This document shows, piece after piece, positions 46,705 to 54,963 of a stretch of 64,000 bases of DNA (position 1 is its first letter; each line of letters opens with the position of its first letter). The notes under the pieces are model-generated. The model was not told the origin of the DNA, did not search any database, and saw only the letters and a program-made list of their open reading frames with translations. The DNA lies in contig NZ_JAGRPV010000001.1 in assembly GCF_030014955.1 (NCBI RefSeq), positions 1,612,001 through 1,676,000 on the forward strand. Direction: 5' to 3'. Source of the DNA: Cohnella hashimotonis. Lineage in GTDB: Bacteria; Bacillota; Bacilli; Paenibacillales; Paenibacillaceae. The position numbers and the translations under genes are program-made.

Positions 46705-46751
46705 GCCGACGCGTCAGCGCGCGAATGTGAGAGTATTCGTCTATATATGCG

Positions 46752-46766
46752 ATAAAGCATTTTTAT
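46752..46766 (+). promoter_or_regulatory. LysR-type dyad upstream of citZ (CcpC-like)
   Basis: ATAA and TTAT are separated by seven bases, giving the T-N11-A LysR pattern and the form described for the CcpC box that controls citrate synthase and aconitase genes in B. subtilis. It overlaps an AAGCAT-TTTT-ATGCTT inverted repeat and lies about 200 bases before citZ. Confidence 0.4.
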
Positions 46767-46961
46767 GCTTCGTTCGGTTCCATTCCCAATTGAAATCGTT
46801 TATCATTAATGAAGGCTTTAAAAACCGAAAGTAATATGGGTTTACGTGGACGAAGCGGACGGCAAGGTTGACGGCGCGTCCGGACCGCCGGCCCCGAATT
46901 TCCGTAAAGCGCATTGTGCGCTTATTTGATTCGTTATCTTGGAATTGAAGGAGAGAGAACC

Positions 46962-48074
46962 ATGACAGCTACCAAAGGCCTTGAAGGAATCGTCGCCGCA
47001 TCCTCGTCCATCAGTTCCATTATCGACGGCGTGCTGACGTATCGCGGGTACAATATCGACGAGCTGGCCGAGAAGGCGAGCTTCGAAGAAGTCGCATATC
47101 TGCTCTGGAACGGCAAGCTCCCGACGCAGGGCGAGCTGGATGCGCTGAAGTCTCAGCTTAGCGATGCTGCGGCAGTGCCGAGCGAAGTCATCGACGGACT
47201 TCGTCTCTATCCGAAGGGCGCGAACTCGATGGCCGCGCTCCGCACGGCGATCTCGAGCCTGGCGCTGTACGACGCCGAAGCGAACGACCCGAGCCGGGAG
47301 GCCAACTACCGCAAGGCGATCAAGCTGCAAGCCCAGATGGGCACCGTGATCGCCGCCTTCGCGCGTCTGCGCCAAGGCCAAGAGCCGGTCGCGCCCAAGC
47401 CCGGCGTCGGCGTCGCTCACAACTTCCTTTACATGCTGACCGGCGAAGAGCCGGCCGAAGTCGCGGTCACCGCGCTCGACAAGGCGCTTGTCCTGCACGC
47501 GGACCACGAGCTTAACGCTTCTACGTTCGCTGCTCGCGTTACCGTCGCGACGCTGTCGGACATTTACTCCGGCGTCACGTCCGCGATCGGCGCGCTGAAG
47601 GGCCCGCTGCACGGCGGCGCCAACGAAGCGGTCATGGTCATGCTGGACGAGATCGGCACGCTGGACAACGTCGAGCCGTACATCCAGAACAAGCTTAACA
47701 ACAAAGAGAAGATCATGGGCTTCGGCCACCGCGTCTACCGCACGGGCGACCCGCGCGCCAAGCATCTTCAGCAAATGTCCAAAAACCTGAGCGAGCTGAA
47801 GGGCGACAGCCGTCTGTACGACATGTCCGTCCGCATCGAAGAGCTCGTGACCGGCCAGAAGGGGCTGAAGCCGAACGTCGACTTCTACTCGGCTTCCTGC
47901 TACACGCTCCTCGGCATTCCGCGGGACCTGTTTACGCCGATCTTCGCCATCAGCCGCGTCTCGGGCTGGACCGCGCACATTCTCGAACAGCTCGGCGACA
48001 ACCGTCTGATCCGCCCTCGCGCGGAGTATGTCGGCCCTGTCGACCAGCACTACGTGTCGATCGCCCAGCGCTAA
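46962..48074 (+). CDS. citZ: Citrate synthase
   Basis: 370 residues of type II citrate synthase: [40 protein letters not shown], the catalytic [15 protein letters not shown] histidine and the aspartate in NVDFYSAS. It condenses acetyl-CoA and oxaloacetate to start the TCA cycle. GAAGGAGAG precedes the ATG. It heads the citZ-icd-mdh block, each with its own leader, as in B. subtilis. Confidence 0.97.
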   Translation: MTATKGLEGIVAASSSISSIIDGVLTYRGYNIDELAEKASFEEVAYLLWNGKLPTQGELDALKSQLSDAAAVPSEVIDGLRLYPKGANSMAALRTAISSLALYDAEANDPSREANYRKAIKLQAQMGTVIAAFARLRQGQEPVAPKPGVGVAHNFLYMLTGEEPAEVAVTALDKALVLHADHELNASTFAARVTVATLSDIYSGVTSAIGALKGPLHGGANEAVMVMLDEIGTLDNVEPYIQNKLNNKEKIMGFGHRVYRTGDPRAKHLQQMSKNLSELKGDSRLYDMSVRIEELVTGQKGLKPNVDFYSASCYTLLGIPRDLFTPIFAISRVSGWTAHILEQLGDNRLIRPRAEYVGPVDQHYVSIAQR

Positions 48075-48219
48075 GTTCAAGCTCTGCGGCAAGCCGCGGG
48101 CTGTCCGTCCCCTTCGGGCCGGCCGGCACGCCGGTTTGTCGCGCTGCTACGCGTGCACCGGCGAGCATTCATGGTGCGAATTCATTACCTACATCTACTA
48201 TCCAGGAGGCTACCTACCC

Positions 48220-49515
48220 ATGCAACTCGAAAAATTCGAACTGCCGCAATCCGGCGAACCGATCAAAGTGGACCAAAACGGCGTCCTGAACGTCCCTAAC
48301 AACCCGATCATCCCGTTCATCGAAGGCGACGGTACGGGCCGCGATATCTGGGCCGCTGCCAAGCGCGTGCTCGACGCAGCCGTTGAAAAAGCATACGGCG
48401 GCGAAAAGCAAATCTCCTGGTACGAAGTATTCGCAGGCGAGAAGGCGTTCAACGCTTACGGCGAATGGCTGCCTGCCGATACGCTTACCGCGATCCGCGA
48501 ATACATCATCGCGATCAAAGGCCCGCTGACCACGCCGATCGGCGGCGGCATCCGCTCCCTGAACGTTGCGCTTCGCCAAGAGCTTGACCTGTACGTGTGC
48601 CTGCGTCCGGTTCGCTACTTCGACGGCGTTCCTTCGCCGGTCAAGCGTCCGGAGCTGGTCGACATGGTTATCTTCCGCGAAAACACCGAGGACATCTACG
48701 CTGGTATCGAGTATCAAGCTGAGACCGCCGACGCAAAGAAGGTCATCGAGTTCCTGCAGCAGCAAATGGGCGTTAAGAAGATCCGCTTCCCCGAGACTTC
48801 GGGCATCGGCATCAAGCCGGTATCCAAGGACGGCTCCGAGCGCCTGATCCGCGCAGCCATCGAGTACGCGATCAAGCACAAGCGCAAGTCGGTTACGCTC
48901 GTCCACAAGGGCAACATCATGAAGTTCACCGAGGGCGCGTTCAAGAACTGGGGCTACGAGCTGGCTGAGCGCGAATTCGGCGACCAAGTGTTCACCTGGA
49001 ACCAATACGACGCAATCAAGGCTGAGCAAGGCGAAGAAGCGGCTAACGCAGCGCAAAAGTCCGCGCTGGCAGAAGGCAAGCTCCTCGTGAAGGACGCGAT
49101 CGCCGACATCGCGCTGCAGCAAGTGCTGACGCGTCCGACGGACTTCGACGTCATCGCGACGCTGAACCTGAACGGCGACTACCTGTCCGACGCCCTGGCT
49201 GCCCAAGTCGGCGGCATCGGCATCGCTCCTGGCGCGAACATCAACTACTTGACCGGCCACGCGATTTTCGAAGCGACGCACGGTACCGCGCCTAAGTACG
49301 CCGACAAGGACGTCGTCAACCCGGGCTCCGTGATCCTGTCCGGCGTCATGATGTTCGAGCACCTCGGCTGGCTCGAAGCGGCCGACCTGATCTACAAGGG
49401 TCTGGAAAAGTCCATCAACAGCAAGATCGTCACGTACGACTTCGCTCGTCTGATGGAAGGCGCGACCGAGGTCAAGTGCTCGGCGTTTGCGGATGAAATC
49501 ATTAAAAACATGTAG
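48220..49515 (+). CDS. icd: NADP-dependent isocitrate dehydrogenase
   Basis: 431 residues. [34 protein letters not shown] (the serine here is the phosphorylation and isocitrate site in related enzymes), [43 protein letters not shown] and HGTAPKYAD show the prokaryotic NADP enzyme. It converts isocitrate to 2-oxoglutarate. CCAGGAGGC lies nine bases before the ATG. It is 145 bases after citZ. Confidence 0.97.
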   Translation: MQLEKFELPQSGEPIKVDQNGVLNVPNNPIIPFIEGDGTGRDIWAAAKRVLDAAVEKAYGGEKQISWYEVFAGEKAFNAYGEWLPADTLTAIREYIIAIKGPLTTPIGGGIRSLNVALRQELDLYVCLRPVRYFDGVPSPVKRPELVDMVIFRENTEDIYAGIEYQAETADAKKVIEFLQQQMGVKKIRFPETSGIGIKPVSKDGSERLIRAAIEYAIKHKRKSVTLVHKGNIMKFTEGAFKNWGYELAEREFGDQVFTWNQYDAIKAEQGEEAANAAQKSALAEGKLLVKDAIADIALQQVLTRPTDFDVIATLNLNGDYLSDALAAQVGGIGIAPGANINYLTGHAIFEATHGTAPKYADKDVVNPGSVILSGVMMFEHLGWLEAADLIYKGLEKSINSKIVTYDFARLMEGATEVKCSAFADEIIKNM

Positions 49516-49554
49516 TTTTTTCGGGGGCTTAGCCCCCGGATCCCCCGGCACGAC

Positions 49555-49645
49555 CCCTTAGATCCCCCTTCGGGATGCTACAACCCTCTAGATCCCCCAT
49601 TCGGGGATGCACAACCCCCTAGATCCCCCTTCCAAGGGGGACTCC
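49555..49645. repeat. Three imperfect C-rich direct repeats between icd and mdh
   Basis: Three units built on CC(C/T)TAGATCCCCC(A)TTC, beginning near 49555, 49584 and 49615, each able to fold with a following GGG tract. A GGGGGCTTAGCCCCC hairpin at 49523-49537 directly after the icd stop lacks a T tail. Confidence 0.7.
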
Positions 49646-49825
49646 GAGGGCGTTGCCCTCTGGACACCCTGTCGAATAACGGTTGGGAGACAGAGGCGCA
49701 ATGGTGAGGGAATGCCGGGGGAGAAGAGCAAATTATAACAGTCCTCTTTGTCGGTGCTTATGTGTCGGCGAGGGGGATTGTTGTTTTTAGGGGATACAGA
49801 GAGCAAGGGACAGAGCAGGGCAAGA

Positions 49826-49876
49826 GCAAGAGCATGGCAAGTGCAAGAGCATGGCAAGTGCAAGTACAAGGCAAGG
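49826..49876. repeat. 17-bp purine-rich tandem repeat upstream of mdh
   Basis: GCAAGAGCATGGCAAGT occurs twice in tandem (49826, 49843) followed by a decayed third copy. The 436-base icd-mdh gap holds this, the C-rich repeats and no gene. Confidence 0.75.
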
Positions 49877-49951
49877 ATAGTGCTAGGGAAGAGTAAGGCA
49901 GGCGAGGTAACGGGTAACCTATTCGTGAGGAACTTTTAGGAGGGAATACGA

Positions 49952-50896
49952 ATGGCAATGAAACGGGCGAAAATTACGGTCGTAGGGGCCGGGTTTACCG
50001 GGGCTACTACGGCATTGATGTTGGCGCAGAAGGAACTGGGGGATGTCGTCCTAGTCGACATTCCGCAGCTGGAAAACCCGACGAAGGGGAAGGCGCTGGA
50101 CATGGCCGAGGCCGCGCCGGTGCAAGGCTTCGACGCCAGAATCGTCGGCACCGCGGATTATTCGGATACGGCCGAGTCGGACGTTGTCATCATTACGGCC
50201 GGCATCGCGCGCAAGCCGGGCATGAGCCGCGACGACCTGGTGAGCACGAACGCGGGCATCGTCAGGTCCGTCTGCGAAAACGTAAAGACGACCAGCCCGA
50301 ACGCTTATGTCATTATTCTCTCGAACCCGGTCGATGCGATGACTTACGTCGCCAACAAGGCGCTCGGTTTTCCTAAAAACCGCGTCATTGGCCAGTCCGG
50401 CGTTCTCGATACCGCCCGTTACAACACGTTTTTGGCCCAAGCGCTGAATGTGTCCGTCGAGGACGTGCGCGGCGTCGTGCTAGGCGGACACGGGGACGAT
50501 ATGGTTCCGCTCGTGCGGTACACGACGGTGGGCGGCATCCCGGTCGAGCATCTGCTGCCCAAGGACGAGATCGAAGCGATCGTTGCGCGCACGCGCGTCG
50601 GCGGCGGCGAGATCGTCAGCCTGCTCGGCAACGGCAGCGCCTACTATGCGCCGGCGGCCTCGCTCGTCCAGATGACCGAAGCGATTTTGAAGGACAAGAA
50701 GCGTATCCTTCCGGTCATCGCCCTTCTGCAAGGCGAATACGGCTATGACAATCTGTTTATGGGCGTTTTGGCCGTGCTCGGCGGCGACGGCATCGAGAAG
50801 GTGTTCGAGCTCGACTTGACCGATGACGAGAAGGCGGCGCTCGCCAAGTCCGCGGCGTCGGTCCGCAGCGTCATCCAGATCGTCGAAAACGCCTGA
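49952..50896 (+). CDS. mdh: Malate dehydrogenase
   Basis: 314 residues, LDH-like MDH: NAD loop [12 protein letters not shown], the specificity loop [37 protein letters not shown] and the catalytic histidine in [12 protein letters not shown]. It interconverts malate and oxaloacetate. AGGAGGG is seven bases before the ATG. Third TCA gene in the order citZ-icd-mdh. Confidence 0.97.
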   Translation: MAMKRAKITVVGAGFTGATTALMLAQKELGDVVLVDIPQLENPTKGKALDMAEAAPVQGFDARIVGTADYSDTAESDVVIITAGIARKPGMSRDDLVSTNAGIVRSVCENVKTTSPNAYVIILSNPVDAMTYVANKALGFPKNRVIGQSGVLDTARYNTFLAQALNVSVEDVRGVVLGGHGDDMVPLVRYTTVGGIPVEHLLPKDEIEAIVARTRVGGGEIVSLLGNGSAYYAPAASLVQMTEAILKDKKRILPVIALLQGEYGYDNLFMGVLAVLGGDGIEKVFELDLTDDEKAALAKSAASVRSVIQIVENA

Positions 50897-50925
50897 CGGC
50901 CTTACCGTCTTCTTGTGCATTCCCG

Positions 50926-50956
50926 ACTCCAAGGTCCGACGACCTTGGAGTTGTTT
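50926..50956 (+). terminator. Terminator of mdh
   Basis: A perfect 11-bp stem (ACTCCAAGGTC with GACCTTGGAGT), a CGAC loop and a TGTTT tail. Confidence 0.85.
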
Positions 50957-50995
50957 ATGCGAAAGAGAGCAAAACCGGAAAAGGAGATGATCCGA

Positions 50996-52120
50996 TTGTC
51001 ATTGGATTTATATAGAGAACGTCGAGATCGGCTTATTTCCTTTATGAAAAAGGAAAGGATCCGGATCGGACTGGTGACTTCGCCCACCAACGTCGCCTAT
51101 CTCACGGGCTTCGCTTGCAATCCGCACGAACGTTTTCTCGCGCTTGCGCTGGACAGCGCCAATCGCGCCGAGAAGCTGTTTGTGCCGCTGCTGGACGCGA
51201 CCGCTGCCCAAGAGGCCGCGCCTGGCCTCGCTATCGTACCGATCTCGGACGTCGACGATGCCTATGCGTTGCTGGGCGGGCACATGCCCGCGCCGGGCGT
51301 GGATTCGATCGGCGTGGAGAAAGGAGCCGTGTCGCTGGCCAAGGCTGAACGGCTTCAGACGGTGTATTCCGGCGCCGTCTTTGCCGATCTGGAGCAGTCG
51401 ATTCTGGATATGCGGATCGTCAAAAGCGCGGACGAGATCGGCCGGATTCAACGGGCTGTCGATATCGTCGAGGCGGTTATGGCCCATGCGGTGTCGCAGG
51501 TTCGCATTGGAATGACCGAGCTTGCGCTTGCGGCGGAGATCGAGCGCAAGATGAGGGAGCTCGGCGCGGACCGCCCGGCCTTCGAGACGATCGTGCTCAC
51601 GGGGCCGCGTTCGGCGCTGCCCCACGGCGTGCCGGGCCAGCATGAGATTCGCAAGGGCGACTTTTTGCTTATCGACATCGGCGTGCAGGCGGACGGTTAT
51701 TGCTCCGACATCACGCGAACCTTTGTGGTCGGCGAAGCATCGAAAGCCCAGCGTGACATATATGAGGCGGTGCTGGCCGCCAATGAAGCGGGGATCGCGG
51801 CATCCGCGGCTGGCGTCCCCGTGTCCGCGGTCGATGGGGCCGCTCGCGAGACCATCGAGAAAGCGGGCTTCGGTCCGCTGTTCACGCATCGGGTCGGGCA
51901 TGGCTTCGGCATGGACATTCACGAGCAGCCGTCCATGTCGGGCGCAAGCGGTACGCCACTGGCTCCGGGAATGGTTTTTACGGTTGAGCCGGGCGTATAC
52001 GATTCTGTCGTCGGGGGCGTACGAATCGAGGATGATGTCTATATCATGGATGACGGCAAGGCCGGCGTCCTCACGCGTTTTCCGAAGCAGTTGACCGTCA
52101 TCTCCGCGAAAGATCATTAA
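50996..52120 (+). CDS. Xaa-Pro peptidase (M24 family)
   Basis: 374 residues. The N-terminal creatinase-like domain (about 1-135) is followed by the pita-bread M24 catalytic domain with the five metal ligands in LIDIGVQADGYCSDITRTF, HRVGHGFGMDIHE, TVEPGVY and VRIEDDVYI. It cleaves X-Pro dipeptides or N-terminal residues. TTG at 50996 is nine bases from AAAGGAG; an ATG overlapping that site is less likely. The M29 gene follows after 13 bases, giving a peptidase operon. Confidence 0.9.
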   Translation: MSLDLYRERRDRLISFMKKERIRIGLVTSPTNVAYLTGFACNPHERFLALALDSANRAEKLFVPLLDATAAQEAAPGLAIVPISDVDDAYALLGGHMPAPGVDSIGVEKGAVSLAKAERLQTVYSGAVFADLEQSILDMRIVKSADEIGRIQRAVDIVEAVMAHAVSQVRIGMTELALAAEIERKMRELGADRPAFETIVLTGPRSALPHGVPGQHEIRKGDFLLIDIGVQADGYCSDITRTFVVGEASKAQRDIYEAVLAANEAGIAASAAGVPVSAVDGAARETIEKAGFGPLFTHRVGHGFGMDIHEQPSMSGASGTPLAPGMVFTVEPGVYDSVVGGVRIEDDVYIMDDGKAGVLTRFPKQLTVISAKDH

Positions 52121-52133
52121 GGAGGGCATTTCC

Positions 52134-53366
52134 ATGAGCGATTTTGCGCAAAAGCTGGATCGGTACGCGGAGCTTATCGTCAAGGTAGGCGCCAATGTGC
52201 AGTCGGGTCAGACGGTCGCGGTCAACGCGTCACTGGACAGCGTGGAGCTGGCAAGGTTGGTCGTGCGAAAGGCATACGAGGCCGGAGCGCGCAACGTGAA
52301 GGTATTTTGGACGGACGAGGTCGTCACGAGACTGAAATACGATCTGGCTCCCGACGAGGCTTTCCTGGAGGAGCCCAAGTGGTCTGCGGCAGAAAAGCTG
52401 GAGCTGGCCCGCGCGGGCGCGGCTTCGATCAATCTGATGTCGGACGATCCGGACCTGCTGAGCGGCGTGCCTGGCGAGCGGATCGCCAACGCGCAGAAGG
52501 CGGCGAGCCGCGTCATGAAGGACTATCGCGTGCTGTCTAGGGGCTTCAAGTTCAGCTGGACGATCGCCACTGCGCCTTCGAAGGGGTGGGCGGACAAAGT
52601 GTTCCCCGATGCGCCAGAGCAGGAACGGATCGGGCTTCTATGGGAAGCGATCTTCAAGCTTGTACGGGCCGACCGTGAGGATACCCTGGCCGCATGGGAG
52701 ACGCATCTCTCCGAACTGAAGCGCAGAGCGGATATTTTGAATGCCAAGCAATACCGCGCGCTAAGGTACGCGGCTCCGGGTACGGTTCTGACCATCTCGC
52801 TTCCGGACGATCACATATGGCTCGGCGGGCGCAAGCAAAATGCAGACGGCGTCTGGTTCGTGCCGAATCTGCCGACCGAAGAGGTGTATACGGCGCCGAA
52901 GCGGGACGGCGTGCGGGGGATCGTGTCCAGCACCAAGCCGCTAAGCTACGCCGGACAGATCATCGACGGCTTCTCCTTCGAATTCGAAGAAGGCCGGGCG
53001 ATTCGGACTTCGGCTGCGAAAGGCGCCGAAGCGCTCGCGACGTTGGTGCAAATGGACGAAGGTGCCGCCTATCTCGGCGAAGTCGCGCTCGTGCCCCATC
53101 GCTCGCCGATCTCGGACAGCGGCCTGCTATTTTACAAGACGCTCTATGACGAAAATGCGTCCTGTCACCTCGCCGTTGGCGGCGCCTACTCCTCTTGCGT
53201 CGCAGGCGGCGCGGATATGAGCCAGGAGGAGCTGTCTGCCCGCGGCTTGAACAACAGCACCGTTCATACCGACTTCATGGTCGGCTCGGGCGAGCTGGAC
53301 ATTTTCGGGGTGAACGCGGACGGGAGCGAAGAACCGGTATTCATCAAAGGCGCATGGGCGTTTTAA
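52134..53366 (+). CDS. Aminopeptidase of the M29 family (AmpS/PepS-like)
   Basis: 410 residues, the usual length. The M29 signatures are seen: FVPNLPTEEVYTAPKRDGVRG, GEVALVPHRSPIS, LFYKTLYDENASCHLAVGGAY and NNSTVHTDFMVGS, which supply the metal-binding Glu, His and Asp residues. It releases N-terminal amino acids in the cytoplasm. AAGGAGGGC precedes the ATG. Paired with the M24 peptidase for peptide recycling. Confidence 0.93.
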   Translation: MSDFAQKLDRYAELIVKVGANVQSGQTVAVNASLDSVELARLVVRKAYEAGARNVKVFWTDEVVTRLKYDLAPDEAFLEEPKWSAAEKLELARAGAASINLMSDDPDLLSGVPGERIANAQKAASRVMKDYRVLSRGFKFSWTIATAPSKGWADKVFPDAPEQERIGLLWEAIFKLVRADREDTLAAWETHLSELKRRADILNAKQYRALRYAAPGTVLTISLPDDHIWLGGRKQNADGVWFVPNLPTEEVYTAPKRDGVRGIVSSTKPLSYAGQIIDGFSFEFEEGRAIRTSAAKGAEALATLVQMDEGAAYLGEVALVPHRSPISDSGLLFYKTLYDENASCHLAVGGAYSSCVAGGADMSQEELSARGLNNSTVHTDFMVGSGELDIFGVNADGSEEPVFIKGAWAF

Positions 53367-53419
53367 AGGTGTTTTAAAGACGTTTTAATGGCTTTTTGAA
53401 GTCATTTTGAAGACGTTTT
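53361..53419 (+). repeat. Six T4 tracts phased at exactly 11 bp
   Basis: TTTT begins at 53361, 53372, 53383, 53394, 53405 and 53416, each in an (N)TTTT(A/G)AA context. It covers the M29 stop codon and ends 22 bases before the promoter of the next gene. Helically phased T tracts usually bend DNA. Confidence 0.8.
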
Positions 53420-53441
53420 GAAGCGAGCCTTCACGGCCTTT

Positions 53442-53470
53442 TTTACTTGTCCGCCATGTTTGTGTATACT
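53442..53470 (+). promoter_or_regulatory. SigmaA promoter of the small membrane protein gene
   Basis: TTTACT and TATACT separated by 17 bases, 43 bases upstream of the start at 53514 and just downstream of the phased T tracts. Confidence 0.7.
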
Positions 53471-53513
53471 AGGTGTGACTTGTCTTATTATGGTTGTGGA
53501 GGTACATTTCGCG

Positions 53514-53939
53514 ATGTATGAGGTTATGATTTTTCTGCACATCGTCGGGGCGGTAGGAATGGGGATTTACGCCATTTTGCCGTTTCTGGCCAAGCGCTTC
53601 CGGCAGTTGTCCACACCGGCTCAGGAAGGCCTTGCCAGCGGTCTGGTAACTGCGGGGCGAATCGGCCAGTATTCCTTGGTCCTGCAGCTGCTGACGGGCG
53701 GCTACCTGATCTCTCAATCGGATTACAAGGTTTCGTGGATGGTAACGGTCATCGTATTGTTCGTCGCACTCGGCGCATTGTCGGGCATCGTACAGGCACC
53801 ACTCAAGCGGATCGCTGCCGCTGCTGCCGGCGGACAAGACGCCTCGAGCAGCATTTCGCGCGTGCAGACGCTGAGCTTCGTGATCCTCGTTATTTTCCTG
53901 GTCGTCATCTGGCTGATGGAGAATCGTTGGTACGCTTAA
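53514..53939 (+). CDS. Four-helix membrane protein of unknown function
   Basis: 141 residues with hydrophobic helices at about 5-25, 45-65, 73-95 and 118-138. The first contains the His-Gly pattern FLHIVGAVGMGIYAILPFLAKRF, similar to small heme-type or DUF2269-like membrane proteins. TGGAGGT precedes the ATG at 53514. It has its own promoter with phased T tracts upstream. Function unknown. Confidence 0.75.
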   Translation: MYEVMIFLHIVGAVGMGIYAILPFLAKRFRQLSTPAQEGLASGLVTAGRIGQYSLVLQLLTGGYLISQSDYKVSWMVTVIVLFVALGALSGIVQAPLKRIAAAAAGGQDASSSISRVQTLSFVILVIFLVVIWLMENRWYA

Positions 53940-53966
53940 ACGTATTTTTAATTTAGCGGATCGACC

Positions 53967-54008
53967 AAAAAGGCTCTGCCGCGCGACATGCGCAGGCGGA
54001 GCCTTTTG
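53967..54008. terminator. Bidirectional terminator
   Basis: AAAAAGGCTC-GCC pairs with GGC-GAGCCTTTT between the small membrane protein and the converging HD gene; A and T tails serve both strands. Confidence 0.8.
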
Positions 54009-54110
54009 CTTGGAGAGAACGAAAAGGCAGAGCACGGCAGCGACCCATGTCGGTATGATGGCCATCGGCGAACTTTTGCGATGGAAGGCGCGCGCCTGAA
54101 GCCCGTAAGC

Positions 54111-54782
54111 TTAATCGGCATCGGCATCGGCATCGGCATCGGCATCGGCATCGGCATCGGCATCGGCATCGGCATCGGCATCGGCATCTCGCTCGCGTTC
54201 GGACAGCTCGTCGATCGTCTTTTCAAAACTCGGCGCGAGCCGGTTCAGGAACCAGTCGATTTCGGGCATTCCAAGTGCGGCGAGCCGGTCTTCGAACTGC
54301 CTGCGCGCGGTAGCGAACTCGCGGTTGCCGGCCGACATTTCCGATACGCATTTGAGATAACCGTCCAGAATATCGGCCGCTTTGACGTACCGGTTCAGCT
54401 CGTCGTCCTGCATCTGCCGCATAAGCAGCGGCTCATAGACATGGATCAGCTCCGGGGGCACGGTGCCGAGCAGCCGTTCGGCGGCCAGTCGCTCGAGGTC
54501 CCTGAAGTTGGACAGCAGCGCGGGGTTATGATGCTTGACGGGCGTCGGGATATCCCCCGTGATGACTTCGGTCGCATCGTGGAACAATGCTCGGCTTGCC
54601 GCCTTGTCGGGGTCGACGTCGCGGCCGAATACGTCTCTCGCGATCGTGCACAACAAATGGGAGAGCAGCGCGGTATGATATGAATGCTCGGCAACGTTTT
54701 CCTTGGTCGAGTTGCGCATGAGGCTCCACCGTTCGATGTACCGCAGACGGTATAAATAAGCCAAAAAATGATGCTCCTGCAT
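54111..54782 (-). CDS. HD-domain 5'-nucleotidase (YfbR-like) with (Asp-Ala)n tail
   Basis: 223 residues. The HD metal site is AEHSYHTALLSHL, ALFHDATEVITGDIPTPVKHHN and ADILDGYL, the pattern of YfbR-type deoxynucleoside 5'-monophosphatases. The C terminus ends in about a dozen Asp-Ala dipeptides encoded by a perfect hexanucleotide microsatellite, which is not part of the family and should be a disordered acidic tail. AAGGAGGA is nine bases before the ATG at 54782. Confidence 0.88.
   Translation of the reverse strand: MQEHHFLAYLYRLRYIERWSLMRNSTKENVAEHSYHTALLSHLLCTIARDVFGRDVDPDKAASRALFHDATEVITGDIPTPVKHHNPALLSNFRDLERLAAERLLGTVPPELIHVYEPLLMRQMQDDELNRYVKAADILDGYLKCVSEMSAGNREFATARRQFEDRLAALGMPEIDWFLNRLAPSFEKTIDELSERERDADADADADADADADADADADADAD
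54114..54185. repeat. Hexanucleotide microsatellite, 12 perfect copies
   Basis: ATCGGC on the plus strand repeats 12 times without error, just inside the stop codon of the HD gene, encoding alternating Asp and Ala on the minus strand. Copy-number change keeps the frame. Confidence 0.97.
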
Positions 54783-54871
54783 ATCGCGGCTCCTCCTTAT
54801 CCATTCCTCCATTTACTATAACTTACATGAGACTGCCCGGCATCCCCTCCGGTCTGTTAAGTTCGTCTGAA

Positions 54872-54899
54872 TTTACACTGCGCTAATACTCCTGTGTTA
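54872..54899 (+). promoter_or_regulatory. Weak PhoP-type boxes upstream of phoR
   Basis: TTTACA, CTAATA and GTGTTA are separated by five bases each (11-bp phase), about 65 bases before phoR. Only the first fits the consensus well. Confidence 0.35.
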
Positions 54900-54963
54900 A
54901 GATAAAGAAAAGTCGGCATTTGGAGGATTGGCTATACGCATGGCAAGCCGCACGGGAGCGCAG

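Noticed and set aside
46790..46805. cre site upstream of citZ (TGAAATCGTTTATCA)
   Set aside because: It has one base too many between the central CG and the final CA, so it does not meet the consensus without a gap.
49523..49537. Intrinsic terminator directly after icd
   Set aside because: The GGGGGCTTAGCCCCC hairpin is preceded, not followed, by T residues on the plus strand, and the minus strand shows A residues.
48214..49551. A 445-codon open frame opposite icd
   Set aside because: Antisense shadow of icd with a composition typical of reverse-strand frames in GC-rich genes.
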